Source: an uncultured Erythrobacteraceae bacterium (GTDB lineage: Bacteria > Pseudomonadota > Alphaproteobacteria > Sphingomonadales > Sphingomonadaceae). Taken from it: a stretch of DNA of 31,819 nucleotides. The stretch is from positions 1-31,819 of the forward strand of contig CAMLQG010000031.1 in assembly GCA_946482075.1 (NCBI GenBank), given 5' to 3'. Shown piece by piece: positions 7,678 to 13,976 of the stretch. The notes beneath the pieces are model-generated. The model ran no database searches. It was given only the letters and a program-made list of their open reading frames with translations, and was not told where the DNA came from. Numbering within the stretch: the stretch's first letter is position 1; each line of letters starts with the position of its first letter. The position numbers and the translations under genes are program-made.

Positions 7678-9360
7678 ATGAGCCGTACCCTCACGTCCCG
7701 CACGACCATCGATAGCCTGCGCAAGGAAGCCAAGCGCTGGCTCAAGGCGCTTCATGCCGCCAATCCCGCCGCCGTGGCCCGATTCCGCGCCGCCTGTCCC
7801 GGCGATCCCGCCGAGCCGGTCCTGCGCCACGTCCAACATGCCCTGGCGCGCGAATATGGCTGCGAAAGCTGGGTCGCTCTCAGGCAGGAGATCGAACAAC
7901 TGGCGCGAACCGGCGGCAGCCACGCCGATCGCGTCGAGCAACTGCTACGTCACGGCTGGGACGGCGATCCGGCACTCGCCCGCCGTATCCTCGATCGCTA
8001 CCCCGCCATCGCCCGCGACAGCATATTCACCGCCGCAGCCTGTGGCGACCTTGCCGAGGTTGGAGCCCGGCTTGCTGGCGATCCGACAGCGGCCGCACAT
8101 ACCGGTGGCCCCCGGACGTGGACTGCGCTCACGCATGTCACCTACGGCCGCCTCGACGCAGACAATGCCGTTGCCATAGCGCGGCTGCTGCTTGAAGCGG
8201 GCGCCGATCCGAATTTCGGGTTCGATGACGGGTGGGGCAGCCCCTTCACCGTGCTCACCGGCGCGATCGGACGCGGCGAACAGCACAAGCCGAGCCATCC
8301 CCAGGTGGACGCCCTCGTCGATCTCCTCGTCGCAGCCGGAGCCGACCCGTTCGACCGGCAGGCACTCTACAATATCTCGGTCGATGGTAAGGACATCGAT
8401 TGGTACGAGCGGCTCTGGCGCCTTTGCGCGGCGAAGGGCCTGACGCCCAAATGGAGCGACCCCGACGCGTGGATTGCCGGCGGCAAGATCAGGGTCAACA
8501 CGCTCGATTACCTTCTCGGCAATGCCGTGGGCCAGAACCATCTGGAGCGTGCCGCCTGGCTCCTCGCGCACGGCGCCAACGCGAATGCGCCCCAGGCCTA
8601 TAATGGCTGGCCGATGCACAAGCTCGCGGAGATTTCCGGCTTCCTGGAGATGCTCGCGCTTCTGGAGCGCTATGGTGCTGAGCCGACCGAACTGACGGGC
8701 GTACAGGCTTTCCAGGCGGCGTGCCTCCGCCACGACGAGGAGGCCGCCCGCACGCTGCTCGCCGCCGATCCCGGACTGACGGCGGACGCGACGCCGCTGC
8801 TATCGGCCGCTGAGTTCGGCAATGCCGGTGCGGTCGCATTGCTGCTTGTGCTTGGTGCCTCCCCGCGCGCGCTTGACGAGGATGGAATCAGTCCGTTGCA
8901 TCGGGCCGTGCAATCGGGCTCGTTGGAAGCGGTCGAGTTGTTGCTCGGCGCAGGCAGCGACGTCGATCTGGCCGAACGCCGCTGGGGCGGAACCCCGCTG
9001 AGCTGGGCGGCGATCATGGGGCCATCGCATGTCTTCGAGCGGCTCGTCCCGCTCAGCCGTGACGTGCGCACTCTCGGCCATATGGCAAAACTGGACCGGC
9101 TCGAGGCCGTCCTGCGCGCGGAGCCTGAACTGGCCAACCAGGCTTCGGCCGACGAGAACGGGCCGACCCCATTATTCATCCTGCCGGGCGATCCCGAGCT
9201 GGCGGCAGCGGTCGTGCGCATCCTGCTCGCTCATGGTGCCGTTCCCACAGTGAAGAATGCGAAAGGGCAAACACCGGCCGAGGTTGCACGAAGCGTCGAC
9301 CTTGACGAGGCTGCCGACCTGATGGAACGATCAGACGTCCATCGTAGCGCTACAGCGTAG
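7678..9360 (+). CDS. Ankyrin-repeat protein
   Basis: A 560-residue protein made mostly of ankyrin repeats. Clear repeats include GDLAEVGARLAGDPTAA; AIARLLLEAGADPNFGF; ALVDLLVAAGADPFD; HLERAAWLLAHGANANAPQ; NAGAVALLLVLGASPRALDEDGISPLHRAVQSG; SLEAVELLLGAGSDVDLAE; and LAAAVVRILLAHGAVPTVKNAKGQTPAEVA. The first 70 residues are a helical region (TIDSLRKEAKRWLKALH ... VQHALAREYGCESWVALRQEIE) that I recall at the start of other proteobacterial ankyrin proteins. There is no signal peptide, so it is likely cytoplasmic, with a role in protein binding. ATG 7678 is chosen for its GGAAGGAAGG ribosome site; an upstream ATG at 7651 is less likely. A TTGACA at 7516-7521 may belong to its promoter. Confidence 0.88.
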   Translation: MSRTLTSRTTIDSLRKEAKRWLKALHAANPAAVARFRAACPGDPAEPVLRHVQHALAREYGCESWVALRQEIEQLARTGGSHADRVEQLLRHGWDGDPALARRILDRYPAIARDSIFTAAACGDLAEVGARLAGDPTAAAHTGGPRTWTALTHVTYGRLDADNAVAIARLLLEAGADPNFGFDDGWGSPFTVLTGAIGRGEQHKPSHPQVDALVDLLVAAGADPFDRQALYNISVDGKDIDWYERLWRLCAAKGLTPKWSDPDAWIAGGKIRVNTLDYLLGNAVGQNHLERAAWLLAHGANANAPQAYNGWPMHKLAEISGFLEMLALLERYGAEPTELTGVQAFQAACLRHDEEAARTLLAADPGLTADATPLLSAAEFGNAGAVALLLVLGASPRALDEDGISPLHRAVQSGSLEAVELLLGAGSDVDLAERRWGGTPLSWAAIMGPSHVFERLVPLSRDVRTLGHMAKLDRLEAVLRAEPELANQASADENGPTPLFILPGDPELAAAVVRILLAHGAVPTVKNAKGQTPAEVARSVDLDEAADLMERSDVHRSATA

Positions 9361-9397
9361 ATGTAGTGCTCATCATCGGCCGTGATCCGCCCCGCGC

Positions 9398-10426
9398 CTA
9401 GCGGACTATCGGTTCCAGCAATTGTATCGTTCCGGAACCGGCGTCCAGGCGAACCGCAGCTCCTGCCGGCAGGCAAAGCTGGTTGTTCACATGCCCGATA
9501 TTGCCGCCCATGACGGCCGGAACGCCTAGGGGCGCAAGATATTGCTCGATGATCTGCGGGACAGTGAAGCCCGCGTAATCGGGCATGTCGCTGACGCAGC
9601 GTCGGCACTGGCCGAAGATCACGCCCGCCGCCTTCTTCAGGACACCCGCCAGGGCAAGCTGGTTCAGCATCCGGTCGATGCGATATTCGGCTTCGCCCAC
9701 ATCCTCCAGGAACAGGATCGCGCCGTTGAAATCGGGCAGCCAGGGCGTGCCCATCAGCGTGGAGAGAACGGTGAGATTGCCGCCGAGCAGCCGACCTTTG
9801 GCCTCGCCCGGCCGGATCGTCGCCAAGGCCATCCGATCCGCCGGCATATTCGGGGTTGCTTCCTGGCCGAGGATCGGCGTTTCGCCGCTGAAAGCCATCC
9901 GCCAGAAACTGTCCCAGCTGATCTCGTCCCAGCGATTGCCCGCATTCGGCGCGTGGATCGTGGGAATGGTCGTTCGCGCGGCGAACGCCAGATGAAGCGC
10001 GGTCGCATCGCTGTAGCCGATGAGCAGCTTCGGATTGTCTCGGATGAGATCCCAGTCCAGCAGCGGCAGGATTCTGGCGCTGCCCCAGCCGCCGCGCGTC
10101 ACGAAGACGGCGCGCACCTCGTCATCCGCGAACATCGCGTGAATGTCGGCCGCTCGTTCCTCGTCGGTTCCGGCTAGATAGCCGAAGCTCTTCGCTGCGT
10201 TCCGCCCCAGCCGGGGCACCAGCCTCATGCCCCGGATCGTGTGCTGAACGGCATCGAGGTGGACCGTCTCGTTGGCGACGCTGGCCGGAGCGATCAGGCC
10301 GACCGTATCGCCCGGCCGCAGGCGCCGCGGCTTCGATGACGACGGAACGGCGCCTGCCAGGGGAGGGCAGGCCATGGCCCCGAGGAGCCCGCAGAGACCG
10401 GCCAGGGTGGAGCGCCTGGTGTGCAT
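9398..10426 (-). CDS. Exported LD-carboxypeptidase (peptidase family S66)
   Basis: A 342-residue protein with an N-terminal export signal: twin arginine TRRSTLAG, a hydrophobic stretch LCGLLGAMACPPL and LAGA near residue 26, suggesting Tat or Sec export. The S66 domain follows: RLRPGDTVGLIAPAS, RGGWGSARILPLLDWDLI, then GYSDATALHLA with the nucleophile Ser139. The charge relay is completed by the Glu in LFLEDVGEAEYRIDRML and the His in GNIGHVNNQLCLPAGA. Family members remove the terminal D-Ala from murein tetrapeptides during recycling; microcin-immunity MccF proteins are a sister group. It starts 8 bases after the GNAT gene and is presumably co-transcribed with it. It is periplasmic, unlike cytoplasmic E. 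coli LdcA. Confidence 0.92.
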   Translation of the reverse strand: MHTRRSTLAGLCGLLGAMACPPLAGAVPSSSKPRRLRPGDTVGLIAPASVANETVHLDAVQHTIRGMRLVPRLGRNAAKSFGYLAGTDEERAADIHAMFADDEVRAVFVTRGGWGSARILPLLDWDLIRDNPKLLIGYSDATALHLAFAARTTIPTIHAPNAGNRWDEISWDSFWRMAFSGETPILGQEATPNMPADRMALATIRPGEAKGRLLGGNLTVLSTLMGTPWLPDFNGAILFLEDVGEAEYRIDRMLNQLALAGVLKKAAGVIFGQCRRCVSDMPDYAGFTVPQIIEQYLAPLGVPAVMGGNIGHVNNQLCLPAGAAVRLDAGSGTIQLLEPIVR

Positions 10427-10434
10427 GGCGGTCC

Positions 10435-11088
10435 CTAGAGCCGGCGCTTCTGCCGGCCGTCGGGATCGAAATTATCCGGATCCAGCCAGCTGTCGAGCGC
10501 GGCGGCGAGGGCGGGCCATTCGGCATCGGTGATCGAAAACCAGGCCGTGTCGCGGTTCTCCCCCTTCACGACCATGTGGTTGCGGAACAGGCCTTCGAAC
10601 GCGAAGCCGAACCGCACCGCCGCGCGCTTGGAAGGCTCGTTGCGATTGTCGCATTTCCACTCGAAGCGGCGATAGCCGAGCGTATCGAAGACATAGGCGC
10701 CGAACAGCGCGAAGGCCTCCGTCGCGACACGGGAACGGGCGATGGCCGGGCCCCACAGGATGTTGCCGATCTCGATCACGCCATGCCTGGTGTCGATCCG
10801 CATCAATGCCTGTCGCCCTTCGGCGCGGCCGGTCGCCTTGTCGATCACGGCGAAGAACAGCGGATCGGCCGAAGCGGCGGCGTTGTCGAGCCACCGATCG
10901 AGGTTTGCGCGGTCTGCCGGAGGGGGATCGAACAGATAACGGAAGCGCTCTTCAGCACCTTCCACAACGGCAGACGCGTAGAGCGCATCCCCATGGGCGT
11001 GCCTGTCGAGCGGCTCGAGCCGCGCATAGCGCCCATCGAGCACGACGCGTTCGGGCCTGGGCGCTCCGGTCCAGTCGGCGAGGGTCAT
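10435..11088 (-). CDS. GNAT family N-acetyltransferase (RimJ/RimL type)
   Basis: A 217-residue acetyltransferase. Seen are the RimJ/RimL-type start (PRPERVVLDGRYARLEPLDRHAHGDALY), FFAVIDKATGRAEGRQALMRID, the strand HGVIEIGNILWGPAIARSRVATEAFALFGAYVF of the acetyl-CoA site, and EWKCDNRNEPSKRAAVRFGFAFEGLFRNHMVVKGENRDTAWFSI. The last two segments are hallmarks of the subgroup that acetylates amino-terminal or amine groups; the acceptor is unknown. Start 11088 is preferred because homology begins at MTLADWTG. The LD-carboxypeptidase gene follows by 8 bases. Confidence 0.9.
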   Translation of the reverse strand: MTLADWTGAPRPERVVLDGRYARLEPLDRHAHGDALYASAVVEGAEERFRYLFDPPPADRANLDRWLDNAAASADPLFFAVIDKATGRAEGRQALMRIDTRHGVIEIGNILWGPAIARSRVATEAFALFGAYVFDTLGYRRFEWKCDNRNEPSKRAAVRFGFAFEGLFRNHMVVKGENRDTAWFSITDAEWPALAAALDSWLDPDNFDPDGRQKRRL

Positions 11089-11162
11089 CGGTTCCCCATG
11101 GCGCTGCAAGTTGACGCACAACGCGGCGAAAGCGCCCCTTTTCCGAGGCGCCTAAAGCAGAG

Positions 11163-11191
11163 ATTATAATTTATTTCCAGTAATTTATGAA
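11163..11191 (-). promoter_or_regulatory. Putative promoter of the GNAT-LD-carboxypeptidase pair
   Basis: In an AT-rich island on the minus strand, TTCATA (11186-11191), a 17-base spacer and a perfect TATAAT (11163-11168) stand about 75 bases before the GNAT start. This is the best -10 hexamer I noticed in the window. Confidence 0.6.
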
Positions 11192-11384
11192 GCGATAGCA
11201 ACCTGAACGCCGTGTGACTTTCCGTGATGGTGTCTGTCACCCCCCGGCAGGCCGCTCCCATGCCTGCCATGCGGGCGCGCACACGAGGTGCGGAGCTTGC
11301 CGGGATGGTGGAGGAACGGGAATTCATCCCGGAGGGTTGGCCATATTTCGGCCTTGTAGGACAGCGTTTTTTTGGATGGCCGTC

Positions 11385-11406
11385 CCCCTCCCCTGAAGGG
11401 GAGGGG
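11385..11406. repeat. GC-rich perfect palindrome with TGAA loop
   Basis: A 9-bp perfect stem (CCCCTCCCC / GGGGAGGGG) closes a TGAA loop, 26 bases past the stop of the leftward GlxA-type gene. It may act as that gene's transcript end, but in the leftward direction an A-run, not a T-run, follows. I recall similar CCCCTCCCCTTCAGGGG palindromes between genes in sphingomonads, so it may be another dispersed element. Confidence 0.6.
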
Positions 11407-11431
11407 AGCAGTATGCGGGTCCTGTCTCCGC

Positions 11432-12376
11432 TCAATCGGAAGGTGGCTTGCCGAAACGCCGGCGGAAGCGGCGCGAAAAATGGGCGGCGCTGCGGAAACC
11501 GCAGGCCATGGCGACTTCGGTCACGTTGAGCCCGGTCGATCGCAGCAGCTCCGCCGCGCGGTCCAGCCGGATGGCGAGATAGGTCTCGGCGATACTCGAC
11601 CCCAGATGAGCGAGGCACAGCCGTTCGAGCTGACGCAGCGAGATGCCCGCGCGGACGGCGAGGATATCGCGCGCCAGCGGTTCCTCCACGGCATCCTCCA
11701 TCGCGGCCAGCATGGGCAGCAGGCGCGCGTTCGACGTGCCATATCGATCCGCGAGCCGCGCGCGCTGGGAAATATGCGCTTCACGGCTTTCGGGCTGGAT
11801 GAACCATTCGCCGACCCGGCGGGCCAGCGCATCGCCATGATCTCGCTCGATCAGCGAGACGGCGAGGTCGAGGCCGGCAGCGCCGCCGGCGCAGGTCATC
11901 CGGTCTCCATCGATAGCGTAAAGGCCGGTTTCGAGCGCGATCTCCGGGAACGCGTCTTGAAAGGCGGCCGCATGGTCCCAGTGGATCGTGGCGCGATGGC
12001 CTTCCAGCAGGCCGGCGCGGGCCAGGAGATAAGGGCCGCCGGAAAGTCCGCCGATCGGTATCCCCCTGCGCGCCAGCAGGCGCAGCCAGGCGAAGCAGGC
12101 TTCGTCCCGGAAGGCGGCGGGATCGCCGGCCGCGAAGACGAACAGCCGGTCCAACTCCAGCGCATCGCCGACGCGGCCTCCTGCCAGAAGCTCCGCCCCG
12201 TTCGATGCGGCCACCTTCGCGCCATGCAGGGAAATATGCGTCCATTCGTAGATCGTCCGCCCGGCAAGAGCGTTGGCGGCGCGGAAAGGCTCGATGAAGG
12301 AAGCGTAGGACATCAGGGCAAAGCCATCCACCAGCAGCAGACCGATACGGATCGGATGGATGTCGGTTTCAGTCAT
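11432..12376 (-). CDS. glxA: GlxA-family transcriptional regulator (DJ-1/PfpI + AraC helix-turn-helix)
   Basis: A 314-residue regulator. Residues 8-175 form a DJ-1/PfpI (class I amidotransferase-like) ligand domain (IRIGLLLVDGFALMSYASFIEPFRAAN). The usual nucleophile-elbow Cys is replaced by Ser in GLSGGPYLLARAGLL, so it should be non-enzymatic. Residues about 215-312 are an AraC-type DNA-binding domain with two helix-turn-helix units (AGISLRQLERLCLAHLG; NVTEVAMACGFRSAAHFSRRFRRRFGKPPSD). Relatives such as GbdR control glycine-betaine, dimethylglycine, carnitine or sarcosine breakdown. It is divergent from soxB/mgdA, with 82 bases between that hold a palindromic operator. It is a likely activator of the methylated-amine genes to its right. 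Confidence 0.92.
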   Translation of the reverse strand: MTETDIHPIRIGLLLVDGFALMSYASFIEPFRAANALAGRTIYEWTHISLHGAKVAASNGAELLAGGRVGDALELDRLFVFAAGDPAAFRDEACFAWLRLLARRGIPIGGLSGGPYLLARAGLLEGHRATIHWDHAAAFQDAFPEIALETGLYAIDGDRMTCAGGAAGLDLAVSLIERDHGDALARRVGEWFIQPESREAHISQRARLADRYGTSNARLLPMLAAMEDAVEEPLARDILAVRAGISLRQLERLCLAHLGSSIAETYLAIRLDRAAELLRSTGLNVTEVAMACGFRSAAHFSRRFRRRFGKPPSD

Positions 12377-12407
12377 GATTTGGTCGTTTACGGATATGCG
12401 GCGCGAT

Positions 12408-12433
12408 CTGAAAGAAGATAATTTTCCTTTCAG
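12408..12433. promoter_or_regulatory. 26-bp palindromic operator candidate upstream of soxB/mgdA
   Basis: The outer arms are perfect (CTGAAAG ... CTTTCAG), with inner AT-rich bases, in the gap between the divergent glxA and soxB genes. Read on the minus strand it begins CTGAAAGGAAAA and matches 21 of 26 bases of the site at 19017-19042 before glxB/mgsA. A -10-like GATAAT (12417-12422) lies inside it, so a bound protein would cover the promoter. Confidence 0.7.
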
Positions 12434-12458
12434 TTATCGATCGGACGCCGTTCAGCCC

Positions 12459-13712
12459 ATGCGCCATTCCATTTTCTCCCTCGCCGCCAAGGCGCTTCGC
12501 GGCCATCGCGGCTGGGCTCCGACCTGGCGGGATGCGGCTCCGGCGGAAGCCTACGATATCGTGCTGGTCGGCGGCGGGGGGCATGGTCTCGCTACGGCCT
12601 ATTACCTTGCCAAGGTGCACGGCATCCGCCGTATGGCGCTGATCGAGAGAGGCTGGATCGGCGGCGGCAATGCCGGACGCAACACCACCATCATCCGCTC
12701 GAATTACGGCCTTCCCGGCAACGAGCCGTTCTACGAATGGTCGATGAAGCTGTGGGAAGGGCTGGAGCAGGAACTCAACTACAACGCGATGGTCAGCCAG
12801 CGCGGGGTGCTGAACCTCTACCATTCGGACGGCCAGCGCGATGCCTATGCGCGGCGCGGCAATGCGATGCGTCTGCACGGCGTGGATGCGGAACTGCTGG
12901 GGCAGGATGCGGTTCGCAAAATGGCTCCGTTTCTGAATTTCGACCATGCGCGCTTTCCCATCCAGGGCGGGCTCTACCAGGCGCGCGGCGGCACGGCGCG
13001 GCACGATGCGGTCGTCTGGGGCTATGCACGCGGCGCGAGCGCGCTCGGGGTCGACATCATCCAGAATTGCGAGCTGACGGGCTTCCTCCGGGATGGGAGC
13101 GGCGCGGTGATCGGCGTGGAAACCACGCGCGGCACGATCCGCGCGGGCAAGGTCGGCGTCGCGGTCGCCGGCAACAGTTCGCGCGTGGCCGCGCTGGCGG
13201 GGCTCAGACTGCCGATAGAAAGCCATGTGCTGCAGGCCTTTGTCAGCGAAGGCCTCAAGCCGGTGATCCCCGGCGTCATCACTTTCGGCGCCGGCCATTT
13301 CTACATCAGCCAGTCGGACAAGGGCGGGCTGGTCTTCGGCGGGGATATCGACGGCTACAACAGCTATGCCCAGCGCGGGAACATGCCCGTGGTCGAAGAT
13401 GTCTGCGAAGGCGGAATGGCGATCATACCGATGATCGGGCGCGCGCGGCTGCTGCGCAGCTGGGGCGGCATCATGGACATGTCGATGGACGGATCGCCGA
13501 TCATCGACACTACGCCGGTGCCGGGTCTCTACCTCAACGCCGGCTGGTGTTACGGCGGGTTCAAGGCGACGCCGGCCTCCGGCTGGTGCTTCGCCCATCT
13601 GCTGGCGACCGGCAGCGCGCATGAAACGGCTGCAGCCTATCGCCTCGACCGGTTCCGCACCGGCCATCTCATCGACGAGAAGGGCGTCGGCGCCCAGCCG
13701 AACCTGCATTGA
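12459..13712 (+). CDS. soxB: N-methylglutamate dehydrogenase / sarcosine oxidase beta subunit (MgdA/SoxB)
   Basis: A 417-residue FAD-dependent subunit of the four-subunit amine oxidase/dehydrogenase. The family start (MRHSIFSLAAKALRGHRGW) is followed by the dinucleotide motif DIVLVGGGGHGLATAYYLA, at about residues 29-47. GGTARHDAVVWGYARGA carries the conserved His that links FMN covalently in heterotetrameric sarcosine oxidase. The C-terminus has GLYLNAGWCYGGFKATPASGW. The complex demethylates sarcosine or N-methylglutamate and passes the one-carbon unit to tetrahydrofolate; the nearby mgs and gmaS genes favour N-methylglutamate. In-frame ATGs further upstream would put the operator inside the coding region, so 12459 is preferred. 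No strong ribosome site is seen. Confidence 0.95.
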   Translation: MRHSIFSLAAKALRGHRGWAPTWRDAAPAEAYDIVLVGGGGHGLATAYYLAKVHGIRRMALIERGWIGGGNAGRNTTIIRSNYGLPGNEPFYEWSMKLWEGLEQELNYNAMVSQRGVLNLYHSDGQRDAYARRGNAMRLHGVDAELLGQDAVRKMAPFLNFDHARFPIQGGLYQARGGTARHDAVVWGYARGASALGVDIIQNCELTGFLRDGSGAVIGVETTRGTIRAGKVGVAVAGNSSRVAALAGLRLPIESHVLQAFVSEGLKPVIPGVITFGAGHFYISQSDKGGLVFGGDIDGYNSYAQRGNMPVVEDVCEGGMAIIPMIGRARLLRSWGGIMDMSMDGSPIIDTTPVPGLYLNAGWCYGGFKATPASGWCFAHLLATGSAHETAAAYRLDRFRTGHLIDEKGVGAQPNLH

Positions 13713-13724
13713 GAGGCAAGGATC

Positions 13725-13976
13725 ATGCGCATTCCCTGTCCCTTCTGCGGTAGCCGAGACGTCCAGGAATTCGTCTATCGCGGCGACGCCGCTCCGAAGC
13801 GCCCTGATGGTGAGGAGGGGCTGTACGAATATCTCTATCTCCGTGACAATCTCGCCGGCCGGATGCAGGAGCATTGGTATCATGCACAGGGCTGCCGCAA
13901 CTGGATCGTGGTCACGCGCGATACGATGACGCATGAGATCTTCGGCGCGGTGCTGGCGAGCGGGGCCGGCCGATGA
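13725..13976 (+). CDS. soxD: N-methylglutamate dehydrogenase / sarcosine oxidase delta subunit (MgdB/SoxD)
   Basis: An 83-residue zinc-binding small subunit. The zinc ligands match the known pattern: Cys5 and Cys8 in PCPFCGSRD, then His53 and Cys57 in HWYHAQGCRNW. Other family marks are EFVYRGDA, the RPD-loop and YLYLRDNLAGRMQEHW. In the sarcosine oxidase complex this subunit contacts the alpha subunit and is structural. It begins 12 bases after soxB with an AAGGAT ribosome site, and its end overlaps the start of soxA by 4 bases (ATGA), indicating translational coupling. Confidence 0.96.
   Translation: MRIPCPFCGSRDVQEFVYRGDAAPKRPDGEEGLYEYLYLRDNLAGRMQEHWYHAQGCRNWIVVTRDTMTHEIFGAVLASGAGR

Larger units (their letters stand above)
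11122..11431. other. Intergenic region, about 310 bases, no gene seen
   Basis: The gap between the GNAT start and the end of the GlxA-type gene holds the promoter at 11163-11191, a seven-T run at 11367-11373 and the GC-rich palindrome at 11385-11406. No reading frame here looks like protein. Confidence 0.6.

Noticed and set aside
12396..12458. In-frame ATG at 12396 as soxB start
   Set aside because: It would place the palindromic operator inside the gene and add residues not seen at the start of SoxB proteins, which begin close to MRxSIFSL.
12369..13934. A 521-codon open frame on the minus strand opposite soxB and soxD
   Set aside because: The composition (many His, Arg and Ala, no domain pattern) is that of an antisense shadow in GC-rich DNA; the plus strand encodes clear SoxB and SoxD.
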